From: Zygaena filipendulae
Taxonomy: Eukaryota; Arthropoda; Insecta; Lepidoptera; Zygaenidae
DNA length: 64,000 bases
Assembly: GCA_907165275.2 (NCBI GenBank)
Contig: CAJRBF020000001.1
Location: 1,426,001 to 1,490,000, forward strand
Reading direction: 5' to 3'
A program made the translations under genes and the position numbers. The notes below the pieces were generated by a model. That model saw only the letters and a program-made list of their open reading frames with translations. It ran no database searches and was not told the origin of the DNA. Positions within the stretch are counted from its first letter, which is position 1. The number at the start of each line of letters is the position of its first letter. Of the stretch, positions 1 to 10,429 are shown in pieces.

Positions 1-389
1 AATATAACTAAACAACTTATGTAACCTAAAATAATAATGTGATTGTAAATTTATTTTGATTAAATAAATTGGGTCAGTGAGAAATGACTCAGTCACATTC
101 AATTGGCGTATCGGTATAATTCGAAATTTAATACTAACAACTTGCGGTTAAATAACGTCATCAAAATTTTTCGTTCAACGAGATAAAATAAAAATATCAA
201 TTTAGAGATAACAACGTTCAGAGATCGGTTAATGCGTTTCAGTGTTGTATTGGTTACCAGTGAATGTGGTTGGAGGGGCGTTGGGGCGGTCGTTTCCCAA
301 AAACCAAAATAAATTTATAACATACTTAGGCGGCGTTAGGAGATTGAAAGTTAAATTCCACAGTGTTCCATTAAACTTTGGGGGGGGAT
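1..389 (+). mobile_element. Internal 3' tail of an LTR retroelement
   Basis: AT-rich non-coding DNA directly upstream of the 2.7-kb LTR. Its last bases (about 375-389) are CTTTGGGGGGGGAT, a purine tract like the polypurine tract that primes plus-strand synthesis next to a 3' LTR. The LTR that follows has no matching target-site duplication, unlike the solo copies elsewhere in the window. That is expected if this is the 3' end of an element whose body and 5' LTR lie left of the window. No coding sequence is visible. Confidence 0.5.
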
Positions 390-3126
390 TGTGACGACCC
401 ATAAGGTCCTACAAAATTTTTTTGGTTATAATTAAAAACTTAAATAATTGTTAAAGTATAGAAGATAATAAAATACACTTATAAAATTACATTCAAAACA
501 TATTAGAGGACATTGCGGTTCAAATAACATCGAAAACAAATTTTAGTACGTTTATCAATAATAACTCCTAAACTAAAGAAGTTAGGACAAAATATTATAT
601 GAAGGAAAGTGCTTGTATTAGGGAATACCAAATGTATATTGAATTTCGAGAGTATAGGAGCAAGTTAGAAAACGCGAATCCCCCCATGCAGGCGTCTCGG
701 AATACAGGGCTGAACGCACCGCCAGTATCCACGAGCCGTATATCTACGGGGAATACGGAGGTAAAAAATGTCCTGACGACAAAAGTTTGTTGGGAAAGTA
801 AATTGATAATAGTGTAATAATAAACGAATGCGCTGGGGAGGGAACGTCTAAGGGACAATAAATATAATATTATTGCACATTTATCAAACATAAAATTTAT
901 TTTCTCATACAAATTTTTTAATAAATAATATTCATGCAAAGTACGTCGTGGTCGAGCGGTCTGCGCGCAGAACGATTTATCGGTTTGTGCAAGGATTCGT
1001 ACACGCGACCTGGAAGTTTCGTCATTACGCATTGTGTCCTGATTGCGTTGTGCAGAGGCGAGCATGCGCGATTGTGATACTTGGTGGTCGCATGAAAGCG
1101 TATGTGGGCCGATGTGCTTCGTGAACGAGATGCTTTGAGTAGAATATTTGTATTGATTTTTATCATTACAAAAGACGGTTCGTTACGAATAGTCTTGTTG
1201 AGCGAGCGATAGCGCAGAGTGGTTTAATGTTTTTGTGCGAAGGTCTGTCAGTGCACTTGACGTCCGTTAGGATATCTCGAGCGTAGACCTGAAAACATTA
1301 GTCACGAGGAAGGATCTTCGAATCACAGTACCAAATAGGCTCGAAGCAAACGGAACTCTAATCTTGAACGGTTGGACATTGCACGTCGCGAGCGTATGAT
1401 GGCGTAGATGGGTAAAAATCCGCGCCTTGAGTCATCTGCGCCGTGACGTGTTTCGTTGTGCGCCTTGTACCTTACCTTGAATAACAACGCCTTCCGTGTT
1501 ATTCAATCTACATATCACCGATGCGGCTGACTGGAGATGCCGGCCCTCTCCTACACCAGGGAAGGGTTGTTCGCTCTTCTTTCTGTTTTACCTTTCCTTT
1601 TATTACAAATATTATCGATGGGCCAATGCGCTCTGTGGCTCGATTGCTGACTGCGGAGACAGACTGGAGCTACTGTGACTCGCAACCACATGTATGCTTA
1701 CGTAGGTCCCTGCGCTTTGCGATCGAGACCGTTGTGCAGAGGCTGGGGGATCGGCTGTTGGCGACCTCGTCGCTGACGCTAGATTCTCGGCAACCTTTGT
1801 GTTTTTCAACACGATGTGCTTGCCAATGTTCTGATGTGGCAGAACGAGTTGGATGCCCGAGTGGGTTCACAGGGGAGAGAGAGCCATTCAACTCTACAGC
1901 TACGGCTAGGCTACGGCCTCACTGCTTGCAGTATGACAGAGAGTTCATCAGCTGAAGTTCCAGGTTCCAGGGAGAGATTGGTCTCCAACAACACACACAT
2001 ACAATTTTGGATCACTGTGCTGGGGTTTGGTTTGTGGTGGTCCCACCCAACCCTGGTCTTCGGGCTGGCACATATTCAAGGGCTCACCATGGCTCCAACG
2101 CGGCGGTAGTCTTCGGACTGGGGACGTACAGTCTCCTCACTGGATTCCTGAAACGGACGCTGGTGAATGATCTTAGATGTAACTATCTAGAATGATCCTC
2201 TACCTTGTGAAACAGGTTGGGGGAGGTGACGAAGGCATTGTGCTGGATGGTCATCACCGTGGAATAGCGCAGGAGGGGCTATACCACCTTCCGGCGAATA
2301 CTTATGTATTAACTGGAAGCCTTACCTTCGGTTTGACGTCGGGATTGGTTGTAGTGCCAACAATCATTTCACGTAGTACTTGAGGTTCCTGTGGCCAATG
2401 CTTGCGTCATGCTGAGGGGACAAAATCTGGTCGACCTTGGAATATAATCGTCTGGGTGGTTTATTAAATATATTTATGCGTCCTGGCAATGTCTGAGCCA
2501 TCTGAGCCAGGAATGGTAGCTTTTGACGAGATGTTGACCGGGGTTAAACCGACAAACACAAACTAAAACAGATTGTAGAGATAGACAAACATTAGGGTCA
2601 AGATTATTCAAACTTAGCCTACAAGCAATAGATTAGGTCGTCAATACAAACTAATGAATTAGGCCGGAAAACAAACTAATAAAATAGAACATCGATATAA
2701 TGTTAGGGAGGCAGGTCGTCACAAACAAACTAACAAAACTAGATCATCCACATAAATAAACTAAAAGTAGGTCATCCACATAGATGAATTAAAAATAGAT
2801 CATCCACCTAAAGTTAGGAAAGAGGTCGCACGAAAGCGATAAAAATAGGGATTCGTCCGTGTACTAATCCAAAACCGTCCGTGTATTCGCTAAGCATAAA
2901 TTAGAGATCGTTCATGTATTAACTTTAGAATCTTAGCTATAAACTTAACCAAGCAAAAAACTATGATGCAAATACCAAGACGATAGTTCAATCTCAACCT
3001 AAAAGGATCATAGGTTACTGCACACAACGAAGTTAGAGTCCTAACCACTAGACAATCAGGCCAAATTAGAGATCATCGTAGTAAGAAGTAGATCGGAGAA
3101 AGTCGCGCGAGGGGGGGTAAGTTACA
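390..3126 (+). repeat. 2.7-kb long terminal repeat, copy A (probable 3' LTR)
   Basis: Starts TGTGACGACCC and ends GTAAGTTACA (TG...CA). Three further copies lie at 26050-28791, 34910-51314 (interrupted) and 58638-61320 (reversed). Copies are close to identical, with scattered substitutions. Short ORFs of 144, 97, 73 and 63 codons recur in every copy only because the DNA is conserved; none resembles a known protein. A polypurine tract precedes it and the flanks GGAT/CCTG do not match, so this copy is probably a 3' LTR rather than a solo LTR. The 4-bp duplications of the other copies suggest the Gypsy superfamily. Confidence 0.75.
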
Positions 3127-3332
3127 CCTGCATAAACCACAAAAAAAAACTTAATTTTACGGGATTCCTGCTCCTTTCCCTGCGGAATAACTGAGAAGAA
3201 ACTTTGAATAAAAGCCTTAATATAGGTACGTATAATAATTTTTTTTCTTAATGATTACAACTAAATACAAAATACAAAACTAATAAATTACTGGTTTTTC
3301 TTTTTTTTTTTTTTTGGCAGGGCGATTGATTT
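3127..3332. other. Unassigned AT-rich spacer with poly(T)
   Basis: No gene is seen. The right end is a 17-nt poly(T) run (about 3299-3315) followed by some 17 nt before the stop codon of the minus-strand Gypsy pol remnant. Read on the minus strand, the pol gene therefore ends in a very short 3' UTR and a poly(A) run instead of a 3' LTR. Confidence 0.4.
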
Positions 3333-4688
3333 TCATTCTTGGTTGTATGGTTTTATGTCTTTTACGTGTGCCGTTATGCGTCTTGCTTTGTTATGTGGAT
3401 CTTGGAGTTTGAATATAACTGGTGATATTTCCTGTACTACTTTGTATGGTCCTACGAATTTCGGTGCGAACTTAGCTGTGAATCCTCTATTTGCGTCGGA
3501 TAGTGGGAAATCTCTTTTTAATACCCAGTCCGCTTGCTGGGGTCTCCACTGCCTCCTCTTATCGTCATAATATTTTTTTTATTCGATCGACGCTGTGTTT
3601 TGATTTTTCTTTACCAGGTCGTAGATATCTTGTAGTTTACTTTTTCCTTGTATTTGCGGGGTTGGGAATTTGTTTCTATCTCCTGGTAATCTGGGTTCTC
3701 TACCGTATAATAGAAATGCAGGGGAGTACTTTGTGGACGCTTGTTTTGCTGTGTTAATGGCAAAGTTGAACTCAGGTAGGTACTGATCCCATTTTTTATG
3801 GTTACCATCTATGAACGCGGCTATCATACTTTCTATTGTTCTGTTTACTCGTTCGGTCGGGTTGCACTGTGGTGAGTATGGGGCGGTGAGGCGTTGTTCG
3901 ATGCCGTACTTTTCTAGTTCATTCTTGAATTCTTTACTAACAAATTGTCTGCCGTTATCACTTAGTATGACCTTAGGGCAGCCGTAGCGCATGATTATCG
4001 TGTCCTTTAGTGTTTTTACTATCGCCTTACTTGTTGCTGTTCGGAGTGGTTTGATTTCCGTCCATTTTGTAAACTTGTCGTGGTACACTATTATCCATTT
4101 ATACCCATTTGTTGAGCGTGGTAATAATCCTATTAGGTCTGTCGTCACCGTTTCCCATGGTTCCTCTGCATTGTTTATGTGCATGAGTCCCGGTGTTTTT
4201 GTCTGCGCTGGCTTGTGTTTTTGGCACACTGTGCATTTTCTTACATATGCTGCTATATCTCTATACATTCCCGGCCAGTAGTATCGCTGTGCTATTCTGC
4301 TCAGTGTTTTGTTAGTTCCCAGGTGACCTGCGTTCGGTACATCGTGATTTTCCCTGCATATCGGTTCTTTATCTTTGTCTGGTACGCATAGTTTCCACTG
4401 CGATGTCGGTTCTAGTTTTGGCCCGTATGCGGCGTTTTCAATTTTTTTGTACAGTTTTCCCTCTCTGATGCAGTAATCTGTCGTGTTTCCGGATTGTTGT
4501 ATCACGCATTCGAGTTTGTTGGCATACCAGTCCTTTTTCTCCGTGTTCGCTGTGCAGAGTGGATTTCTTGACAGTTCGTCGGCTAGTTGGTTTTGTTTTC
4601 CGCTTCTGTATATGATTTCGAAGTCGTATTGTTGTAATTCCAGTGCCCATCTTGCTAGTCTTCCTCGAAGTCTTTCCATGTATTCCAA
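3333..4688 (-). pseudogene. Gypsy-type pol remnant: RNase H end plus integrase
   Basis: The translated remnant starts inside the RNase H C-terminus (LADELSR motif). It continues into an integrase with an HHCC-type zinc domain (HLGTNKTL...CTVCQKHK) and DDE residues in VTTDLIG, LSDNGRQF and PTERVNRT. A frameshift near 3570, in an A-rich run, separates the last part. The second frame continues through a chromodomain-like tail (FVGPYKVV) to a TGA at 3333-3335. Protease and reverse transcriptase are absent because a deletion joins this fragment directly to gag. It lies inside the truncated Gypsy element that runs to 6698 and is not functional as it stands. Confidence 0.85.
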
Positions 4689-5092
4689 TCGTTATTATTT
4701 CGGTACCATGCTAACGCTTTTCCGGTGAAAATTTGTGGTAGTAGTTTTAATAAATGTTCTGGACTTACATTGTTTGCGTCCAAAAACTCGTTTATTCGCT
4801 CCAGGAATTCCACGGCGTTGTCTTTTGTATCAAACTTTATGTTCCATTGTGTTACTAATTTGGCGGTTTCCCTGATTGGTTTTTCCGGTTTTGACATTTT
4901 TGGTTTTTCTGGTTCTACTGGTTCGTCGCTCTCGTTTCCTGCGTCCTCGAATTTGGGTTCTTCTTCCTCCCTTATGTGTTTCACTAGGTTTCTCCTTAGT
5001 TCTTCCACTGTAAGGTCTTCTACTGGCAGGTTACGTTTTATGGATTCTTCGATTAGTTCGGTTTTCTTCTTATTGTACACCCACGAGAACAT
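4655..5092 (-). pseudogene. Gypsy gag 5' half, fused to RNase H by deletion
   Basis: 145 codons with an acidic/lysine-rich N-terminal region (SAP-like, LTVEELRRNLVKHI) and a retrotransposon gag core (FLDANNVSPEHLLKLL, GKALAWYRN). The frame breaks off within the gag core; within about 30 nt the DNA continues as RNase H in another frame. Nucleocapsid, protease and reverse transcriptase are missing. The start is the first methionine of the ORF, downstream of a GC-rich leader. Any product would be a truncated gag. Confidence 0.75.
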
Positions 5093-5799
5093 CTGTTTTT
5101 GCCGGTTTCCCGGTTTCTTACGGTTTACCGGTTTCCGGTTTTCTGCTTTCCTGGTTTCTTACAAATGTGGCCTTATTTTTTTTTTGTCACTAAATCGGTT
5201 GCTAATGTCGGTTGCTAAATCGGTCGGCGTAATGCGACGATTACGGCGGGGGTTACCTTCGTTTCTTGCGGGTGTTTCGGTCGGCGTCGGCGCGATGCGG
5301 TGCTCGGCCGTCGCAACGGCGATTACAATGACGACGGGCTTGCCTTGTTCTCCTTCTGCGGGTGATTTTCGCTGGGGGCCGGTACGATGCGGTGCTCAGC
5401 CGTTCGCAAAGGCGGCGGCTCTGGCGGGTGTTTGCCGTCCTCTCCTTCCGTGGGTTGATTTCGTTGGGCGCCAATGCGATGCTGTGGCCCGGGGCGTCGT
5501 CTCGGGGCCACGGGCGATCGTATGTTTCCAGGAGGAGAGAGGTACGGCGGTCCCTATCCGGAATGAAACGCTCGGTTTACGGTGCTAGCGGGTGGACACC
5601 CGTTTATTTCCACTGACTATCTATGAATACGCTATTAATAACACAACACAGGCTTGCACTTAACGACTACTCTTATACTACCACACAGTACACAGGCCCT
5701 ACGGGGTTCGCGGTCGCTACGGTCGGACGGGCGGTCGGGAATCGGGGCAGGAAGGCGGTAGCGGAAGGGGCTGTGTGCTTGAGGTCGGTCGGTGAGTAG

Positions 5800-6210
5800 G
5801 CGTGGGTGAGTATCGTCCCGGGGGCGGCGGGCAGATGCGGCGCAGGGCGTCGGGGCGCCCTGGCGCAGACTGTCCGTCGTCCGCGGGGCCGGCGTGTCTG
5901 TCTGGGTTCGCCCCGGGGCGGCGGGCAGGTGCAGCGTAGGGCGTCGAGGCGCCCTGGCGCAAACTGTCCGTCACCGTCGGAGCTGGTGCGAGTAGCTGAG
6001 TACCCCTCGGGGCGCGTGTAGGTGAGTGGTCTCCCCCCGGGGCGGCGGCCGGGTGCAGCGTAGGGTGCCGGGGCTCCCTGGCGCAAACCGTCCGTCGCCG
6101 TCGGGGCGTGTGTAGGTGAGATAATTCCCGCGGGGCGGCGGCCGGGTGCAGCGTAGGGTGCCGGGGCTCCCTGGCGCAAACCGTCCGTCGCCGTCGGGGC
6201 GTGTGTGGGT
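5800..6210. repeat. GC-rich imperfect tandem repeat in Gypsy leader
   Basis: Four copies of a unit containing GGGGCGGCGG, a TGGCGCARAC core and TGTCCGTC or CGTCCGTC. The TGGCGCA cores start at 5861, 5955, 6079 and 6172, so spacing is about 94, 124 and 93 bp. The last two units are nearly identical. Confidence 0.7.
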
Positions 6211-6521
6211 GTTGTTTTGGACGGGTCTGTGGGGTCTGGACGGAAGGAAGTCGGGAGTTCGCCACACTAGTGAGTCCGCTAAGCGTGGGGCGTCGCCAGA
6301 CGGCGCGTGAGCGGCGTCTGGGTAGGCCGACAGAATGCGGGCACACTAGTGAGCGAGGATAGGTATCGGACGAGGTATATACGGAGGCGGAAGCGGATGG
6401 TCACTATACCGCTGAGTTCAGGCGCCGCTGTACACGTACGCTCTGTGGAGAAGCGCAGGGCGCACGTGCATGCAGCGCGGGAACCCGTCGGCAAGTAACG
6501 GCGTCACGCCGGCCGGTCCGG

Positions 6522-6529
6522 CTTATATA
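6522..6529 (-). promoter_or_regulatory. TATA box candidate of the Gypsy LTR
   Basis: TATATAAG on the minus strand, in a GC-rich setting about 170 bp inside the presumed LTR start. This is a normal position for the U3 promoter. Transcription would run leftward into the leader and gag. Confidence 0.5.
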
Positions 6530-6698
6530 GTCGCGGTAGCGGGGCGCAGGGCAGCGTGGCGGCGCGCTCGTTGTCGATGTGTGCGTCGCCGCAGCCCGCG
6601 CGCCGCGGTAGGTTGCTGTGCGCTCGGTGCCGGTGTGTGCGCCTGCGGCGGGGGACGAGGGATTCGTCACGCGGCGAGTGCGTGCCTGCTTCCTTACA

Positions 6699-7020
6699 AG
6701 ACCGTGCACTTGATAGGTGTAACTAGTAAACATTCCCGATGAAGCTAATTTTTTTTTTTGTTTGTTCTAAAAACTCTTCATTACACAATAATTGATAAAT
6801 GTTATTTAACTTGGATAGGGAGTTAAACCATTTCCCAGGCTTAACCTTGATGAACGTTATTGTATATCTGTTGTAACAAAAAATTAAAATAACAGTATGA
6901 AAGGGGTATGTGTATTAGAAATGACTATACATGTGAAACATATTCATTGGGAATATATGGGTTGTGGATACTTTAACGTACGTAGGTAACGTACCTACGT
7001 GCATACTTACAACCCATGTC
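6699..7020 (+). repeat. Repeat shared with 63152-63470
   Basis: Begins GACCGTGCACTTGATAGG at the Gypsy edge and runs, with few differences, to about CATACTTACAAC. The second copy ends directly before a LINE ORF1, so the segment may be a LINE 5' UTR. This copy then diverges into unrelated AT-rich DNA (7021-7460), where I see nothing assignable. Confidence 0.65.
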
Positions 7021-7793
7021 CAATTTCTGTTTTTAGTAGCTAAAAACATATGCGTCGAATTGAGAACCTCCTCCTTTTTGGGAAGTCGGTTAAAAATTAC
7101 TTCACGTGAATAGTGTGTAGCAAGTATATTAATAATCATACGTCGATACATTGACACGGTATTATAGGTTACCGACCATACATTAAAAATCCAATGTTAT
7201 AGAAATTCGTCAAAGAAATTGTGATGTGGAAGACGATAGTGATATTTATTTTTATACGGTAAATTATTTAATAATACGACCAAGCGCGAAGACTAGAGGG
7301 TTTAAGTGATGTGGGTTTTAAAAATTTGTGCGATAGTTTTAAAATAAAATCTTTGATTAGTGGAAATTTAATAGAATTATGTTGAATGTAAGTTGGTTCC
7401 AAACGGAGTGTTGTAAGCAATTTTTTTTAAGGCTTTGTTATGTAGGTACTACTAGTAGTTTAATATGCGGCCGGACAAGTGTTGAGTAGATTTTTAATTT
7501 CGTGGCAGAAAAAAGGTTGGCACATCTGTTAAGTACAGAACTCAATGCGTTGATTGTTCTAATACCTCTTAGGCGTAGAATGTCAGGGTGGTTATTCCAA
7601 TAAGTTTGCTGTCCATAATGAGATCAAGAGATCAAGGTAGGTATTTGACGTTTGTCTTCCGTGGAATGAGTAATCTATCGGTTTTAAGTTGCAATTTGGG
7701 TTACAAACGCATTCCTCTGTTTTTGCAGTATTAAGTTTTAGTTTCCATTTTTTTTTAAAGTAAGAATACAATCATTCAAGGAACAATTGCTGA

Positions 7794-8677
7794 CAGTGAC
7801 CTCAAACGTCATAGAGCGAGATCGGTAGAGTTGCCAGCTAAAATCGATATAAGTATTTGTACCCAAAATCGGTATTTGAAAATTAAATACAATATTCAAT
7901 CAAATTCGTTTATTTATTGAAAAAAAAAAAAAAAAAAAAAAACTTACAGACAACTAAGACAATCATACTTAAGTAAGTATATTTTTTTTTTAAACCAATA
8001 TTCTTTGACCATAGCCGCGGTCATCTTCGAATTAATTTCAAAATCATAACAATTAGCTGTATTAAAGAGTCGTTTTGCATGTAATAAATCAGTGATCAAT
8101 TCAGTAGACAGCCTATTTCGCTGTCTTGTTTTAAAAAGATTTATATGTGAAAATATGCATTCAACGTTAGCGGGTGAATGGGGAAATGATAAAATATTAA
8201 AGATGAAATTAGACAACAAAGGAAACATTTGAGTTTCATCGCCACGCTTTAGTAAACTTACTTCATCCCAAAATAGTTTTACATCATCAGGAAATGTTTT
8301 GATTTGTTCACAATTTCTTAAAATGCGCCACTCTGTATCAATTTCCTGGAAATCATTGCTCTGAATGGGAAAGAGCCTACTCATAAGAACTATCGAAGCA
8401 GTTTTGCCAATTTTAACATTTTTTTTGGATCAATATTGTCTAAACCTTTTATTGGTTTATTTTTTCAATGGTAACCACGTGGTTATTTGTTTACAAGCTT
8501 CGATATAAAAATAAATGAAAGGAGTTGCCAACTTAAAAGTATAAAATCGGTAGGAAAATCTGGAGAATTCTCATGTATACTCTGAAATCGCAGAAAAATC
8601 GTAATATTTCGATATTTCAGTAGAACAGAGCCCATATCAGTAGAAATACCGAAAAATCGATAGGTTCGAGACCACTG
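7794..8677 (-). mobile_element. hAT DNA transposon remnant
   Basis: Termini are inverted: the left end begins CAGTGACCTCAAAC and the right end, reversed, begins CAGTGGTCTCGAAC. Flanking 8-bp duplications are ATTGCTGA and ATTGCAGA (7 of 8 match), the hAT-typical size. It is only 884 bp, so most of the transposase is deleted. It sits inside a LINE reverse transcriptase that reads on across the insertion. Confidence 0.8.
7944..8384 (-). pseudogene. hAT transposase C-terminal dimerisation domain
   Basis: 146 codons. The central part matches the hAT C-terminal dimerisation region (FPHSPANVECIFSHIN, TRQRNRLSTELITDLL). The N-terminal BED zinc finger and the catalytic domain are absent, so this is the 3' remnant of a transposase gene in an 884-bp internally deleted element. 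A long poly(A/T) tract follows at about 7920-7941. Confidence 0.75.
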
Positions 8678-9269
8678 ATTGCAGACGTTGAACAATAAGA
8701 TCGATATCTTTAGATGATGTAAATAAAGCTGTGTCGTCTGCGAAACCTGTGAGTTGTGTATGAGGTTGTTTAGGTATGTCATTTATGTACAGGAGAAAAA
8801 GATAGGGCCCTAAAGGGTTAAGGAATGTGTGCCGACATTAACTGAAAAAAAAGGCGATCCTGTAAATATGACTGAATAAGTTTTACAAGACTAAAAAGGA
8901 TTTTCTAGCCTGTGCAATAACTCATCGTTCCACACAGTGTCAAATGCCTTCTCAATGTCTAATAGGAACATTCCGGTAGAGTTACCTAGGTTGAGATTGT
9001 GGGAAATCTGTTCAGTTACTCTAGTCAGGTGCTGTGATATCTAATGGTATCCTCGAAAACCAAATTGCACATGGTCTATGACTTGAAGGAATGACAGCGT
9101 AATAACTTTAGCAATTTTCCATTGAGAGGGAAAATACCCAATTTCGAATGTTATCGTAAAAGGAATTAGCAAGGATTCTGCAATTTTCTTGCATAGAATG
9201 ATGTAGCCATAGTTCCGTTTGAGCTCTTGAGAGATGGTACAGAGGCAGTGTTTAATATTTATATGAAAG

Positions 9270-9433
9270 ATATTTCATCTATTGCGCCGAAGTTGTAACG
9301 ACCACCTTTTTTTTTGTCAGGAGTGGCCGAACTATGTTACCCAATTAGTTTTTGTTTTCACAGATGACGATGATGCCTGTGACTGTTCGTCAAACAACAT
9401 CACACGAGGACGTGTGAGGCGTCAGAATGGCCG
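9270..9433 (+). mobile_element. 3' internal end of family-X LTR element
   Basis: Short remnant left of the family-X LTR. Positions 9399-9433 form a stem-loop (CACACG-AGGA-CGTGTG) followed by CGTCAGAATGGCCG, then the LTR start TGTCGG. The same block precedes the family-Y 3' LTR at 20271-20305. No polypurine tract is evident. Confidence 0.55.
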
Positions 9434-10159
9434 TGTCGGAGGAAGTAGTTTGAAACGAGTTGATTGTTTATTTTATAACCAAAAGTACTTTGCCATTATG
9501 TAAATCTTATTATTTTCTAACAATCATTGTATTGTATTTAGTACCACGTCATACACGTCCAATCAGAGATTGTATTTACAGTATCACGTCATTTAAATAT
9601 CCAATGAGAGCAGAGGACTAGCCTAGAGCAGGGTCGAGGCGCGATCTTAACGTTGCCCGGAGAGGGGTTACTATAAGAAGGATGGTGTGAGATCGAGGAG
9701 GATCATTATTGTGGGAATTACGTTGCATTGGGTGTTAGTATACAATGTAATACTTAGTGTCATGTTGGCAACATTGTTTCAAAAATAAAATTGTCATGTT
9801 GCATTTTGGTTAATCCATTGTGTCTATGTACTAAGGTGTTAAGGTGTTGAATTAAACTACAGTAATATTAAAAAACCTTTTGTTTTACTAGAAATATCAT
9901 CATTGGGCTAAGTTAGATCTGTGTCGCGAACCTGCTGTTCTATATAAATTCTTTAATAATGTTTTGCTAATAATTAATATCATAGTAAATTATTAGATTG
10001 TTGTGTTAAATAAATAAAATAATAATATACAGTGAATATCTTGATTTGTGCTTGCATTGAACCCCGATAACGTCCACAAGATCAGTAATTAGTGGATTAT
10101 TATTATTATTATTAGCATCAGTAATTATAAAATAACTAGTAAATGGTTATTCTCCGACA
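9434..10159 (+). repeat. Family-X LTR, copy X1 (3' LTR)
   Basis: Starts TGTCGGAGGAAG and ends TTCTCCGACA. A second copy lies at 57085-57968. X1 carries 175 bp absent from the other copy (9733-9907), bracketed by direct repeats CATTGGG. Its outer flank is a TA dinucleotide repeat. Internal-type sequence is on the left, so it is a 3' LTR. Confidence 0.75.
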
Positions 10160-10204
10160 TATATATATATATATACATACATATATATATATATATATAA
10201 AACT
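10160..10204. repeat. TA microsatellite
   Basis: Mostly (TA)n with two short TACATACA-type interruptions, directly outside the family-X LTR. It is the presumed insertion target of that element. Confidence 0.9.
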
Positions 10205-10320
10205 AAGTCGATCGAAAACTAAGTCGGGCATGTTTTTAAAGATATAAGGGACTTTCCGACCCTTCAAAAGTGCAGTGGCGCCATCTGTTATCGAATATTT
10301 GAACTTCGTTCAAGACAATT

Positions 10321-10363
10321 ATGGAGACTATACACTCCAATAGTCATAGTGTATAGTCTCCAT
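10321..10363. repeat. Perfect 16-bp inverted repeat
   Basis: ATGGAGACTATACACT, an 11-nt spacer, then its exact reverse complement; pairing continues imperfectly outside. It lies about 70 bp upstream of the helicase reading frame, in what is probably the Helitron remnant. Confidence 0.85.
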
Positions 10364-10429
10364 AGTTGTGAGCCATTGCAGCATGTGTAGTAGTGGCGCG
10401 AAATTTAAAATTCCAATTTCAATTTAAAT

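Larger units (their letters stand above)
5093..6698 (-). mobile_element. Gypsy leader and 5' LTR, GC-rich
   Basis: Upstream region of the minus-strand Gypsy element. On the minus strand its outer edge reads TGTAAGGAAGCAGG, a plausible LTR start. Composition becomes strongly GC-rich between about 5220 and 6660, unlike the AT-rich surroundings. Several overlapping long ORFs on both strands here reflect the high GC content and internal repeats rather than genes. I could not fix the inner LTR boundary or a primer binding site. Confidence 0.55.
7460..9250 (-). pseudogene. Jockey/CR1-like LINE reverse transcriptase, decayed and split
   Basis: Translated piecewise on the minus strand, this shows reverse-transcriptase blocks in the right order. 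They are FPSQWKIAKV, LLDIEKAFDTVWND, LGPYLFLLYIND, the catalytic FADDTALF, then after the hAT insertion KWKLKLNTAKTE and a thumb-like LSSVLNRCANLFSATK. Several frameshifts and stops interrupt it. No ORF1 or endonuclease is visible. The hAT element at 7794-8677 splits it just after the FADD block. Confidence 0.8.

Noticed and set aside
1521..1955. 144-codon ORF repeated in all four 2.7-kb LTR copies
   Set aside because: Recurrence follows from near-identical DNA. Overlapping ORFs in other frames are equally conserved and none resembles a protein family.
5673..6346. 168- and 209-codon minus-strand ORFs
   Set aside because: Low-complexity Pro/Arg/Ala translations of the GC-rich tandem repeat in the Gypsy leader.
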